Positions 9,809-19,418 of a stretch of DNA of 64,000 nucleotides are shown piece after piece. The DNA comes from Pagrus major (Eukaryota; Chordata; Actinopteri; Spariformes; Sparidae). The DNA is taken from positions 4,330,436-4,394,435 of the forward strand of contig NC_133220.1 in the NCBI RefSeq assembly GCF_040436345.1, given 5' to 3'. The notes beneath the pieces are model-generated. The model did no database searches. It was given only the letters and a program-made list of their open reading frames with translations, and was not told where the DNA came from. Within the stretch, counting starts at the first letter, position 1; every line of letters starts with the position of its first letter. Both the position numbers and the translations under genes were made by a program.

Positions 9809-12800
9809 TTACTCCGAGAAGAGCAGGAAGCCGCTGAAGATGATCTGCTTGTCTTGGGTGTCCCTCGCGTCAGTGTCTCTCTGCTGGTCCTTGAAGGACT
9901 CGAGCCAAACCCTCTGTCCGACTCTGAGTTGTAAGACCGCGCCGCCCGACAGCACCTGGAACACAACACGAGGTTTCAGTAAACTTACTATACTATCAAA
10001 GAAATCACTTTAAAACATTATGATGTCCTGTGAACCATACGTGGTCCCAAAGCAGCCAGTGTGCTGTTAGCAGGGCGCGTTGTGCAGGTTGCTGCTTCAC
10101 ACCACGTTGACTTTTTCTCAACTTGAGACTTTTAAGAGTGCTGCAGCTAAAACCAGTCCAGTCGCCACGCCAGGATGTAATGTTTGCAGTTCGGGGGGAT
10201 TGTTGTGGCGTTACTAAAAGCCAACAAGGCTGCAGAGAAAGACCGACTGCAGTTTGAGTCACCCCACTGTGACCCATTTTTTTTTTAAGGAGACTTGTGG
10301 ACGTGTCGGCTGTTTTTGTGACAATCCGGCTAGTTTTCACTGGAAGTTGGACTGTCTTCATCTGTGATAGTGGCGCAATACCAAAACAGGTATTTTAAGC
10401 TAAAATCATAAAGTAAGAACAACTGGAACATCTGGCAGTAAACAGTGTCAGGATACAACAGCCAAGTCTCAAGATATATTCAGTATGAAGCTTCCTCACA
10501 GACAATTGAAGGTGTCAAGAGAAATTCGGATACTTGCGATGTCAAAGTGCAGATTTTGTCCCTATAATGTGGCCTGACTCCTGTTTTCTCGTCATACTAG
10601 CTATTGCCACTAGAGGGCTTTTTCACCAGAGGGGCGCAAGTGCGATGAGTTATATATCAAACGAAAGCTCTTGATGAGCTCTTTCTCCTGTCAAAAGGGC
10701 ACCAGAAGTCTTAACCAATCCAGAGTTACTAATCAAAAACAAAAATCACCTGATCTCCGTTCCCTTTGTAATCACAGAAGCCCAGCTTGTCGAACGGAGG
10801 GTCACTGGCTATACGCAGACAGATGCTGACCTAAAACACACAAAACAACTGTGATGCAGACTGATAATGATACACAAACACAAAACATGTACGGAGATAT
10901 CTTTGCAAAAACATCACATTATGAAGCAGTGCAGCGGGAGGACGGACAGCGGCGTCTCACCTTGGCGACAGAGTTGAAGGTGAAGTAATAAACACCAGAA
11001 ACTTTGCAGGTGAAGTGACCCGTGGCTGCGCTAAAGACCCCGCCTGTGTTGACCACAGTAGTCTGGTAGGTTACGATCTGATTCACACACACACACACAC
11101 ACAGACACACACACAACATATTACAGATTTGAAAGCATTTCAGAACGAAACAGCTGAGCGACAGAGCGTGTGATGGACGACAGACTGAACCTGGTTGAAT
11201 GCAGGATAACTGGAATCAGTCCTCATCACTGAGAAGGCTGAACGGGCCTGCTGAGGGGAGTGTACACCTGAGAGGAGAGAGGACACACAGGGACACATAT
11301 CTGTTGTTTCAGGTGTCTTTTTCTCATAATCATTACCTGACCAGAGGTTTCTAGTACAGGCCTATTCAACGTCAAGGAGGCAATGCACCATTCATTCCAC
11401 TTCGTTTATTAGTTTTCACAATTGAAAAAGAAATATTAACATTTGTTATCCTGTGATTTGGACATAAATAACCATATAGGGCTTCCAAAACTGAGGTTGT
11501 TAAAGGGCCGTAGGTCTGCTCTCGTTTGTGCTCATTGTGTAACTAGTAATGTTTAAATCATGGATGTATCATAAGAACTAGATGCTGGACTCAAAGATGT
11601 CTCCCTCACACTGTGGTGAAACTTGCTCACTGAGTGCACGAGCCCAAAAGGTGTTCAGCCAACTGGACATGTGCAGTAATGTCTAAAAAACCTTCATGGT
11701 TTGAAAATACCTAATACAAGCAGTGATAGTTGACCTTGGCTGCAGCTCGAGGTGTCATGCAACAGTTTTCGACCTTCTCCACACGTACACGGGTATTCAC
11801 ACCAACGGTATAACGTGCAAAAGTTGGCTGTCAAGCGCACACCAAAGCAGTGAGGCACAGAGGGATGGCACCCCGAGCCTTTCCAGGCCGACCTAGAGCC
11901 GGTCACCATGCACCGCCAAAGGAAATGCACCCAGTGGAGGCCAGCCAGCCTCGTTTCTGAATATCTTCACCCTGGCAGGAGTTTTCCAAGAAATCTATAC
12001 GTGTGTACGGAAGGCCCAAAAAAACACATAGAAAAAGCTTTGTTTTAAGAAATGCCTGTGTACGTGTGGACACGGTCTTGCAGTGTTTTATAACGAAGCC
12101 CTGAGGGGCAAGTGAATTATTTTTTTTCTCTGATCCATTTTCAAAGTCTGGTCTAAATTTTCTTCCCCTCTGAGTTGAGATCTGGTGGGAAAAAAGTTTT
12201 GCCAGGATAATCGTTCAAAGTTCCTTAACTTATTTTTCAACTGTGAAACTGTGCAGAGAAAACAAAAATGTTTTCTGAAAAAAAAAATCAGTAACTTACA
12301 GGACCTGTATTTATTTAAACTACGCTGTAGGCTCGTATCATTACCTTGCCCGATGTTCTTCCCTTCTGGACCAGGGCGACCGGGGAGTCCGGGGTGACCC
12401 GCTGGTCCCACTTCTCCTTGGTAACCTTTAGGACCCATGAGCCCTTGCCTGCCCCGACTCCCCCTCTCCCCCTTCAACCTCAGCAGGACGGCTGGATCCA
12501 CCGGACCGCTGGCCATCACAGCTGGAGGAACAGACGGATGATTAATATTAATGAATAACTGACTTTTTTGGCCACTTGTGGGCAGCAGACACAAGTGGAT
12601 ATGGCGATAGTGATCTACAACCGTGAAGTTTTGCGCTGAACAGCAAAACAATGAGCCGAAACTCACTATAAAGGACGAAGCAAACAAACCAACACATACA
12701 CCTTAAACAAAATCAAGTTCTGTCCGACGCAGAAGCCGTCTGAACAACAGAACCTGCAGGTCAGAGCAGGCGGTCGATCTGTGTTTGACCTTTACCTGGC

Positions 12801-12958
12801 TCTCCTTTCTCTCCCTTGGCTCCAGCCCGTCCATTTCTCCCGGGGATTCCTGCTTCTCCCGCTCGGCCGTCCGTCCCCGTGCAGCTCACATCACATTGGC
12901 CGGTCGTCAGAAGCAAGGCAACGCCCACCAGAACCAACAGCCCATAATAACCTCCCAT
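9809..12958 (-). CDS. c1qa: Complement C1q subcomponent subunit A
   Basis: Secreted A chain of C1q, partner of the B and C chains. Coding exons are 12958-12796, 12521-12345, 11267-11191, 11077-10961, 10830-10750 and 9955-9809. All have AG/GT borders and matching phase, giving 253 residues (human 245). A signal peptide (about 1-22) precedes Cys26, then GTDGRAGEAG and GEKGEPG, which match human C1QA (PDGKKGEAG, GEQGEPG). Collagen repeats run to about residue 113 and are interrupted by roughly 17 residues after GEPG (AVMASGPVDPAVLLRLK). GLMGPKGYQG places a lysine one position from human Lys59, the C1r/C1s contact. The globular head has RSAFSVMRT, FTCKVSGVYYFTF, GFCDYKGNGDQ, VLSGGAVLQL and FSGFLLFSE. 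The reading frame is open upstream through a microsatellite. The ATG at 12958 is preferred because an acceptor (CCGACAG/TTCAATCC) opens this exon at 12979 and a hydrophobic segment follows. Confidence 0.95.
10285..10420 (+). mobile_element. Dispersed repeat (GGTATTTTAAGC family) in c1qa intron 5
   Basis: AAAACAGGTATTTTAAGCTA preceded by GGAAGTTGGACTGTCTTCAT. The same two-part sequence recurs at 47225-47380 (ACCAAAACAGGTATTTTAAG). Further pieces lie at 48655-48830 and about 5990-6080, and in reverse at 31940-32100 and 51875-51965. It is a short non-coding family of unknown class. Confidence 0.55.
11083..11115 (-). repeat. TG repeat at the c1qa exon 4 acceptor
   Basis: Plus-strand CA dinucleotides become a (TG)n run on the c1qa sense strand. 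The run stops just before GAATCAG, the 3' splice site of coding exon 4 (acceptor AG at 11078-11079). It replaces the usual polypyrimidine tract. Confidence 0.9.
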
Positions 12959-12989
12959 GGTCCAAAACAGTGGATTGAACTGTCGGTGA

Positions 12990-13110
12990 TAGAAGAAGAA
13001 GAAGAAGAAGAAGAAGAAGAAGAAGAAGAAGAAGAAGGAGGAGGAGAAGAAGGAGGAGGAGGAGGAGGAGGAGGAGGAGGAGGAGGAGGAGGAGGAGGAG
13101 GAGGAGGAGA
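12990..13110 (-). repeat. GAA/GGA triplet tract forming the pyrimidine tract of c1qa intron 1
   Basis: About 120 bases of almost pure purine on the plus strand: (GAA)n grading into (GGA)n. On the c1qa sense strand this is (TTC)n/(TCC)n. It ends only a few bases before the 3' splice site that opens the signal-peptide exon, so it takes the place of a normal polypyrimidine tract. Long poly-Ser, poly-Pro and poly-Glu frames across it are artefacts of the triplets. Confidence 0.9.
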
Positions 13111-13299
13111 AGAGCACTTAGTATTTCTCATTGAGGAGACAGTGAACTCTTGGAAACATCATTAAATCTTCATGTTAAGAGGCAATTTTACAAGTGAATA
13201 TTATAAAAATCGTTAACTGAACAGATAAAATATGAAAATGTTAATTGTTGGCGTTGTGGTCGTTGACGGGACTTTTGACAATTAAAAATCTATAATAAT

Positions 13300-13560
13300 T
13301 TTAAACTAGAATGTCACACTTTTCTCATACCAGCCACCTAAATACACCATCAAGGTCCATGCATTGTTCTCACAATGTTAAAGAAAGTGAGAAAACATTC
13401 CTGGATCCGTCTCTTAATCCGGATCCACACCAAAAGTCAGTGAGGTCTATTCTGGGCAGAGACACGTCCTCTGTCCAAGTTTTGTTGAAATCTGTTGAGT
13501 AGTTTTTTAGTAATCCTGCTGACAAACCAACATAACAAGGGTGAAAACGTAATAATCTCA
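13300..13560 (+). mobile_element. LINE-type 3' region fragment in c1qa intron 1
   Basis: GGATCCGTCTCTTAATCCGG, then GTTTTGTTGAAATCTGTTGA and CTGACAAACCAACATAACAA, follow the order of a very common fish repeat that I take for a LINE tail. A reverse-oriented copy is at 58700-58985. No reverse transcriptase frame is present. Confidence 0.45.
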
Positions 13561-14159
13561 TTCTAGATTCTTAAAATGTAAGAAATGGAGTAGTGAAATT
13601 ACAGATTTTGTAACGAGGAAGCGTTAACGGCAAAACATAACTCAAACGTTACATAATTTAAAGATAAAAGTAAGCAGATAATCACCCAAAGCCACGTTGT
13701 TTTTCACAATATAATTTCTGTCGCAGAAACCAGAAAAACAATCTTATTTCAACTCTGACGCCTGTGATTATTCGTCTGGTTTGCAAAATATACAGAATTC
13801 ACTACAATCTAAAAATACAAAATGTGTGTTAACAAGTTGAGACCCAGCATCAGTTACTGAATAACAGTGGCCAACACCACAAAAGCTAAAATTTAACACA
13901 ATCTGAGACACATCTGTGTGAAGCATCTTTGATAAACACATCTGGAATCACGTCGATTAATCTTTTATACAGATTTTCATCCTTTTCAACGGAAGATGTT
14001 TGAAGATCGCTGCAGAAAAATAATCCGTGACACAGACTTCTAGTTAAATTACCTTTAAACGACAAAATGTTTGTGTCATGTTGTTGTAATGTTGACAGAA
14101 CAACATAAACAAAACACAAAGCTGTCAGCATGAAACGAACGTTGATGATTTTTACTCAC

Positions 14160-14235
14160 CAGACGAGTTTTTATGTCTCACCGGCTGAGATCCTGAGCAG
14201 CGATGAACGGACGGGATTTCCTCTTTTAGTGAACA
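14160..14235 (-). other. c1qa: Probable 5' untranslated exon of c1qa
   Basis: On the minus strand, CTCGTCTG/GTGAGTAAA is a near-perfect donor ending at 14160. It would splice to the acceptor at 12980 just before the start-codon exon. A second donor-like site (CAGCCG/GTGAGA) lies at 14182. A CA/TG microsatellite at 14250-14302 lies directly upstream, so the promoter is probably in or beyond it. The transcription start cannot be placed. Confidence 0.45.
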
Positions 14236-14249
14236 GATCGAGAAATCTT

Positions 14250-14270
14250 ACATGACACACACACACACAC

Positions 14271-14302
<32 letters not shown>
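14250..14302. repeat. CA microsatellite upstream of c1qa
   Basis: About 50 bases of (CA)n with one GCAC interruption, directly upstream of the putative c1qa 5' exon. Confidence 0.95.
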
Positions 14303-14303
<1 letters not shown>

Positions 14304-15570
14304 GCAGGGAAACGAAACTCCTGATCTGACTTTTTTCTTAAATGTGTGACCAGTTTGATATTTCTGATCAGGCTGTAGTGTTTTAATTTTACCTAAATCC
14401 TAAAAATGATCCACCCTGCAGTCAGGCTACCTTACTGCCCTGTTGCCATGGTAACATCCAGTGACACCTGTTGACCAGTCACAACTACATCTTACAGTAA
14501 AGAGCAACACGTGGCTCATAAGCTGTGATTTATTTCAGGATGTTGTGCTGAGTAATGAGAAGAGAAAACAGATTTGATGGACAGAAGAGAGGAAAATATC
14601 CTGAGTCTGACTTTGCTGCTCTTGTCGACTCCTGGCTGTGTTTTCTCTGTATGTTTGTTGTATGTTGCACCCTGAAAAATACTGTGTTGTTGAGACTTTG
14701 GTCATTTATTAAAGCATTTTTTATAATGTAGCTCCAAGTGTGTGACTATCTCCCTTCACACCTGGACTTTAATCCTGCTCAGCTACACCTGAGCATTGGC
14801 CTCAGTCTATGGAGGACCACAAGTGTCACGGAAATAGTAATAAAGCATTTAACTAATTGTACAATAAAAATAGACACTAGTAAATGAGTTTACAAATTAA
14901 TTTGTTTATCTATTAATAAATACACTAGATTACAAAGTCATTCATTGTTTGATATTTTAATGGGCAATAAAAAGAGGAATTACAAATGAAACATTAATCC
15001 ATCAATAAATAGTTCAAATTTTAAAAACAACATTTCACAGTCGATAAGAAGATCATTTAAAAATACATTAATGAATTTGTAAATAATACAACTGTTGTTC
15101 AAAAAGAGAAATAAATAGCTGGATTCACATTTTGAATTAAAAAGACAGATTTTAATCAGGCATTTTAAAAAAAGGAATTTTCTGTATTTTCATTTACCTG
15201 CTGCTCATCTGTGAGTCTGTGGCGCCATCATGTGGTCGTATGACACAAGTGCAGCAGGCTGATACATAAAGAAGTCTGTAAATACAGAACACGGCTTAAA
15301 TAACTTTTATTTAAATTACATTCATATTGCATTATACTCACTTTTGTTTAAGTTTACAGTACAGTCTACTTTTAATTCTTCGTCCAAACTTTGGAGGTTT
15401 AAGTTCAAGTGTTATGTTTGTTGCTAAAAAGCCAGATCTTTCTCTAAAAGGAGATAAATATTGGACTTAAATTCACTCCACTGGACTGATATGTTACGTA
15501 TATAGGATATGTCTTTGATGAAGGTGTAAATAGGCGACTGTGTGGTAATATAACACCTTTATAATGGTAA
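14303..15570. other. Intergenic between c1qa and the trim genes
   Basis: Mostly AT-rich sequence. No exon, RNA gene or clear repeat is recognised. Confidence 0.5.
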
Positions 15571-15573
15571 ATT

Positions 15574-16328
15574 ATACACCGATCAGCCAGAACATTAAAA
15601 GAACTGAGAGGTAGAGATGCTATTTGTACCTATTTGTGGCTTCAAGTTTAGCCCTCCCATCACACCTCACTGCTAGTTTGTTTAGACAGAAAAAAAAAAA
15701 TCAGCCAATGAAGATCTTTCTCTTCTGAATACATTTCTTCCCCAAAACTACAGACTACTCCTTTAAAAAACTGGATACAGTGTTGGAGGTGCATGAAGTA
15801 AAAAATAAAAAAAAAAGCTCGACTTCCCGGCTTTAAAAATTACCCGGATCTTCTGCGTTGTGGAGTTTGAGCTCAAGACGACCGACTAACTAACTTGAAT
15901 AATGAGAAACTGATTGAATCGTGGGGCTCTTCTAAACTTTACAGATTTTATTGGACCGAATGGCTCAAATTATTTTAGTCAACGAGTCATTTCTCGGTGG
16001 TTGTGGCGCTTAAAAAATGTATTCACCATTTTTGCTTCTTTCACAATGTAAGCTTATGAGAAAAAGTTGGCTTCAGCTGGCACCGAGATGTTAGAGGTGG
16101 ATTCTTTGGGTCCTGAGGGTTTTGATGTGAGGCCTCCAGGAATTAGACTCGTTCCAGTGCATCACACATATGCTTGATCAGATTCGGATCGAGGGAAGCC
16201 AAGTCGGCGTCATCAGGTGTTCGGACGGTGCCGGGACCAAAGGTTTCACAGCAGAACACTGTGTTGCAACAAGACGATCAGCGTTGTTCACTTCACCTGT
16301 CAGTGTTTCTACTGTCGTGGACTGCTGT
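15574..16328 (-). mobile_element. Tc1-like DNA transposon relic
   Basis: The left end TACACCGATCAGCCAGAACA and the right end (CACCTGTCAGTGTTTCTACT then GTCGTGGACTG) form an imperfect inverted repeat, typical of a Tc1/mariner group abundant in fish. Internal sequence such as TGAGGCCTCCAGGAATTAGA and CCAAAGGTTTCACAGCAGAA also matches that group. It is read as antisense to its transposase, and no transposase frame survives. A TTAA-family end fragment (15708-15766) lies inside it. The element ends about 72 bases before the stop codon of the first trim gene, so it abuts or overlaps that gene's 3' untranslated region. Confidence 0.6.
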
Positions 16329-16399
16329 TTTTCACACATGCGTTTATCTTTAATGTTTTTCACCTCTGTGCGTTCTTCTCATCATCACGTCTACCTGAG

Positions 16400-17779
16400 T
16401 TATTCTTTGACTACGTAGATCTTTCCTTGTGATACCTTCAGCGGGAGTTCATTCAAAGTGCCCATGCATGGAAACAGCTGGTCGGTGAACGTGTGTGTGA
16501 AGGTGTATATGTGTGTGTCAGTATCAGGATCAGAGAAGGACAGTTTTCCTCTGCTCCAGTACAGACGAACTCTGATCCTCTGCAGCTCCTTCTTCACTGG
16601 GAGATCAGCGAGGAGACATCCTAACGAGCGTGCGCTGTATTTACCGTTGAAGAACTCTATTTGCCAAAACCCAGATTTAATGCGTCCCTTCTTGTGGAGA
16701 GACTCTGCTGCCGCACCAACGAACCAGGCTGCATTGTCTCCAACTTCAACATCCCAGCTGTGAGTCCCTGAGTCAAAGCCCTCACGACCCCAGACGGAGC
16801 GATGGTAGTCGTTCCTCTCTGGGTTTTCAGGAAGCTTCTGTCTCTCTCCACGTCTCACACTGGTCAGATCTTCAGACAGGATAAAATCTGGATGAGCAGA
16901 GTTTGGATCCAGAATCACAGGAGCGTAGGAGACCGTCTCCTTCATCTTGTTCCAGATGTTGAAGCTCAGGTTGCCCAGGTGTTTGGCCACGTCTATCAGA
17001 GCTCCTGAGAGCAGCTGTGGATCCTCCAGCAGGGGGCGCTGCTGGACTCTCTTCACTGCAGCCTTGTAGTTCTGCAGGAATGAGACGTCTTCAGCTCTCA
17101 GCTCCTCCTCTGTGGCTCTGATTGTGTCTGAGAGAGCTGCTATGTCTTTACTCAGAGCTTCAGTCTTCTCCTTCATCATCTGACTCTTCTGCTCCTCTTC
17201 CTCCCTCAGAGCAGAGATCCTGGCATCCTCTTCTTCTTGTAGAAACTGATGAAGCTTCTTAAACTGCTCCTTAATCTGCTTCTCTGTATGTCGGGCCTGG
17301 ACCTTGATGTGTTTTGCTGTTTGATCGCAGTTTCCTTTAACTTGTTCAAAGACCTTCAGTTTCTCTTTTAGGGGCTTCAGGGACTTCTGGAGCTCCTCTT
17401 TGTGATCTTGTGCAAACTCATGGATGGGTCTGAATCCATGTGTTTTTGAGTCTCTACAGGCGACACACATCGGCTGCTGATGGTCCAGACAGAAGAGTTT
17501 CTCAGCGTGCAGACTGCAGAGAGGCTCAAACTCTGCTGAAGCTCTCTGATGTCTCTCCTGTAAGAAGCTCTCACACAGGTTCTTTAACGCCAGGTTACGA
17601 GGTGGATCACTCCTCGATGATCTCCTCTTACAAACTGGACACTCCTGGACAGGTTTCCCTCTCCACCATGTCTGCAGACAGTCTCTACAGAAGCTGTGGC
17701 TGCACGTCAGGACAACAGGGTCTTTAAAGATGTCCTGGCACACGGGACAAGACAGATCCTCCTCTGATCGGAAAGACAT
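16400..17779 (-). CDS. TRIM family E3 ubiquitin ligase, TRIM35/A33-like (copy 1)
   Basis: Intronless 459-residue protein, probably a cytosolic RING-type ubiquitin ligase of the TRIM35 or zinc-binding-protein-A33-like group expanded in fish. The RING finger spans Cys11-Cys50 (C-x2-C, C-x-H-x2-C-x2-C, CPVC). A B-box type 2 follows at 88-120, then a coiled coil at about 130-240 and a PRY-SPRY domain at about 285-459 ([39 protein letters not shown]). The B-box is unusual: two residues are missing between the first and second ligand pairs, and the last histidine is displaced. No specific substrate can be inferred. The ATG at 17779 sits just before the RING, as in copy 2. An ATTAAA poly(A) signal variant is at 16349-16354 on this strand, 46 bases after the stop. 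Confidence 0.95.
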   Translation of the reverse strand: MSFRSEEDLSCPVCQDIFKDPVVLTCSHSFCRDCLQTWWRGKPVQECPVCKRRSSRSDPPRNLALKNLCESFLQERHQRASAEFEPLCSLHAEKLFCLDHQQPMCVACRDSKTHGFRPIHEFAQDHKEELQKSLKPLKEKLKVFEQVKGNCDQTAKHIKVQARHTEKQIKEQFKKLHQFLQEEEDARISALREEEEQKSQMMKEKTEALSKDIAALSDTIRATEEELRAEDVSFLQNYKAAVKRVQQRPLLEDPQLLSGALIDVAKHLGNLSFNIWNKMKETVSYAPVILDPNSAHPDFILSEDLTSVRRGERQKLPENPERNDYHRSVWGREGFDSGTHSWDVEVGDNAAWFVGAAAESLHKKGRIKSGFWQIEFFNGKYSARSLGCLLADLPVKKELQRIRVRLYWSRGKLSFSDPDTDTHIYTFTHTFTDQLFPCMGTLNELPLKVSQGKIYVVKE

Positions 17780-17939
17780 TTTCTCCCTGAGTGAGGCTGA
17801 ACATACCAGGCTGAATGGTAAACAGGAAGTCGTCTATCGTGGCTCCAGAGAGCTCCCTGAAATAAACTTACATAAACTGGGAGTCGTCGTCTCCCCCCCG
17901 CCCTTAAACTCACAGCCAGCAGCGTGTTGAAGGTGCAAA

Positions 17940-19400
17940 ACTCCCAGTATTTCCCGTCTGAAGCTTTCCTCCCTCAGGGGATGTTATGAGTCTGTTGAGA
18001 AAGAGATTCTCATTGTCCGTCTCTCAGTGTGTCCGTGTTGCTTCCTGGTGGAGGAAAAATAATCTGTTTCCTGGTTTGTCTCGTGTGAGTTGGAGGTGGA
18101 GCTTTGTCTGGCAATCAAAGTCAAACGCAGAACCATTAAGGAATGAATAAGGCATGAGTTTCCTTTCACAGCTCTATTTTAGGATTTTTTATTCATCAAG
18201 GACGGCAGTAAAACACTATGCACTTGTATTTTTATGCACTTGCCTCCTGGGTAATGTTGTTATAGAGGACACAGTTCTAGTCCTACAGCCAGACAGGATT
18301 TAACTCATAAAGAAAGTAATAATAATAATAAAAAAAAGACAGTCTAATGCTGTTGTTTGGTAAATAAGGTTACAACTTCTAAAAAAGTTAACAATCACAG
18401 TAGGGTCTCAAATACAAATAGGCAACACATGCATCAAAGAAAACCAGGAAGGAGGTGTATATTAGATAAAGTCGCTTGTTTTGGTAAAGTTACCAAATTA
18501 ACTTGACCAGTAGAAAGTTCCCTTGTGAGCCATGTAGCTTCCAACCAATGCTGAAGCTGCGAGCAAAGAAGCTTTGGACCAGGACGGGCCGGGTCTGGCC
18601 GGGTCGCACGCTAACTTTAGTAAATATCTCTTCAACATAGGCTAATACATAGACATCATACTATAACATCATCACTGTTATTCCTCAACATTCAAATCAA
18701 ATCAAGTCAATTTTATTTTTATAGCCCAAAATCACAATCATGTTGCCTCAGTGGGTTTTCTGTGGAAAAGTCCTTTTTAAAGAGGTCATTTTATGCAAAT
18801 TTTTTAGGTTCATACTTTTATTTGTGGGTCCTAGTAGAGAAGCTTTACATACTTTAATTTTCAAAAAACACGTTATTTTCTCACATGGTGCATCGCTGCT
18901 GCAGCATACATGTTCACACTGTGTATTGAACGCTCTGTTTTAGCTGCAGAGTGAGACATCTCACCTCTGTTCAATCTTTGGTGAGAGTTGCACGTTACTT
19001 AACGGGCAGGATGCAGCCAATCAGAGGCAGAGTAGGGCGGGTCATGCCCTACTCTGATTGAACCCATGATTTAATAATTGAATAATATGCTGTCAATTAA
19101 ATATGTAAGTGAATTTTTTTATTTTTTTTGCCTCAGTGAACATTTCTTGAGTCGACCACAGCTCCGAAAAACACAAGTCAACAGTGGAGAAGCTGATGAA
19201 GTTGCACGGGAGGTTTGAGAAGACGACGTTCTTGCTGTAACATTGAAATCTCTTACAGGCATCACATTGTAAGAAGAGAGGGGGCGAGTATTTGATATAT
19301 GAAGAGTAAAAATGTAGCTACACAGTCGAAACAATATACTGAACATAGAAACAACAACAACCAGAAGCTTTTCTGTATTTTCTTTTTACAGATTGGTTAT
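17940..19400. other. Spacer between the trim paralogues, with repeat fragments
   Basis: Contains a short repeat piece at 18688-18772 (AGTCAATTTTATTTTTATAG then CCCAAAATCACAATC), common in fish genomes, followed by the MITE-like element at 18777-19070. No exon is supported here. The trim promoters presumably lie just above 17780 and 20826, but no box is distinctive. Confidence 0.5.
18777..19070 (+). mobile_element. MITE-like element, copy 1
   Basis: TTAAAGAGGTCATTTTATGC, CAAAAAACACGTTATTTTCT and GCAGCCAATCAGAGGCAGAG mark a non-autonomous element frequent in percomorphs. A reverse-oriented relative is at 50240-50611, ending AAAATAAGCATCACACGTCT then CCTTTAA. No coding content. Confidence 0.5.
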
Positions 19401-19418
19401 ATTCATATCACATCATCT

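Noticed and set aside
12761-13117. Longer C1qA-like frame starting at 13117 with poly-Ser and poly-Phe N terminus
   Set aside because: The extra N terminus is translation of the TTC/TCC microsatellite. A splice acceptor at 12980 and a good signal peptide starting at 12958 explain the real start.
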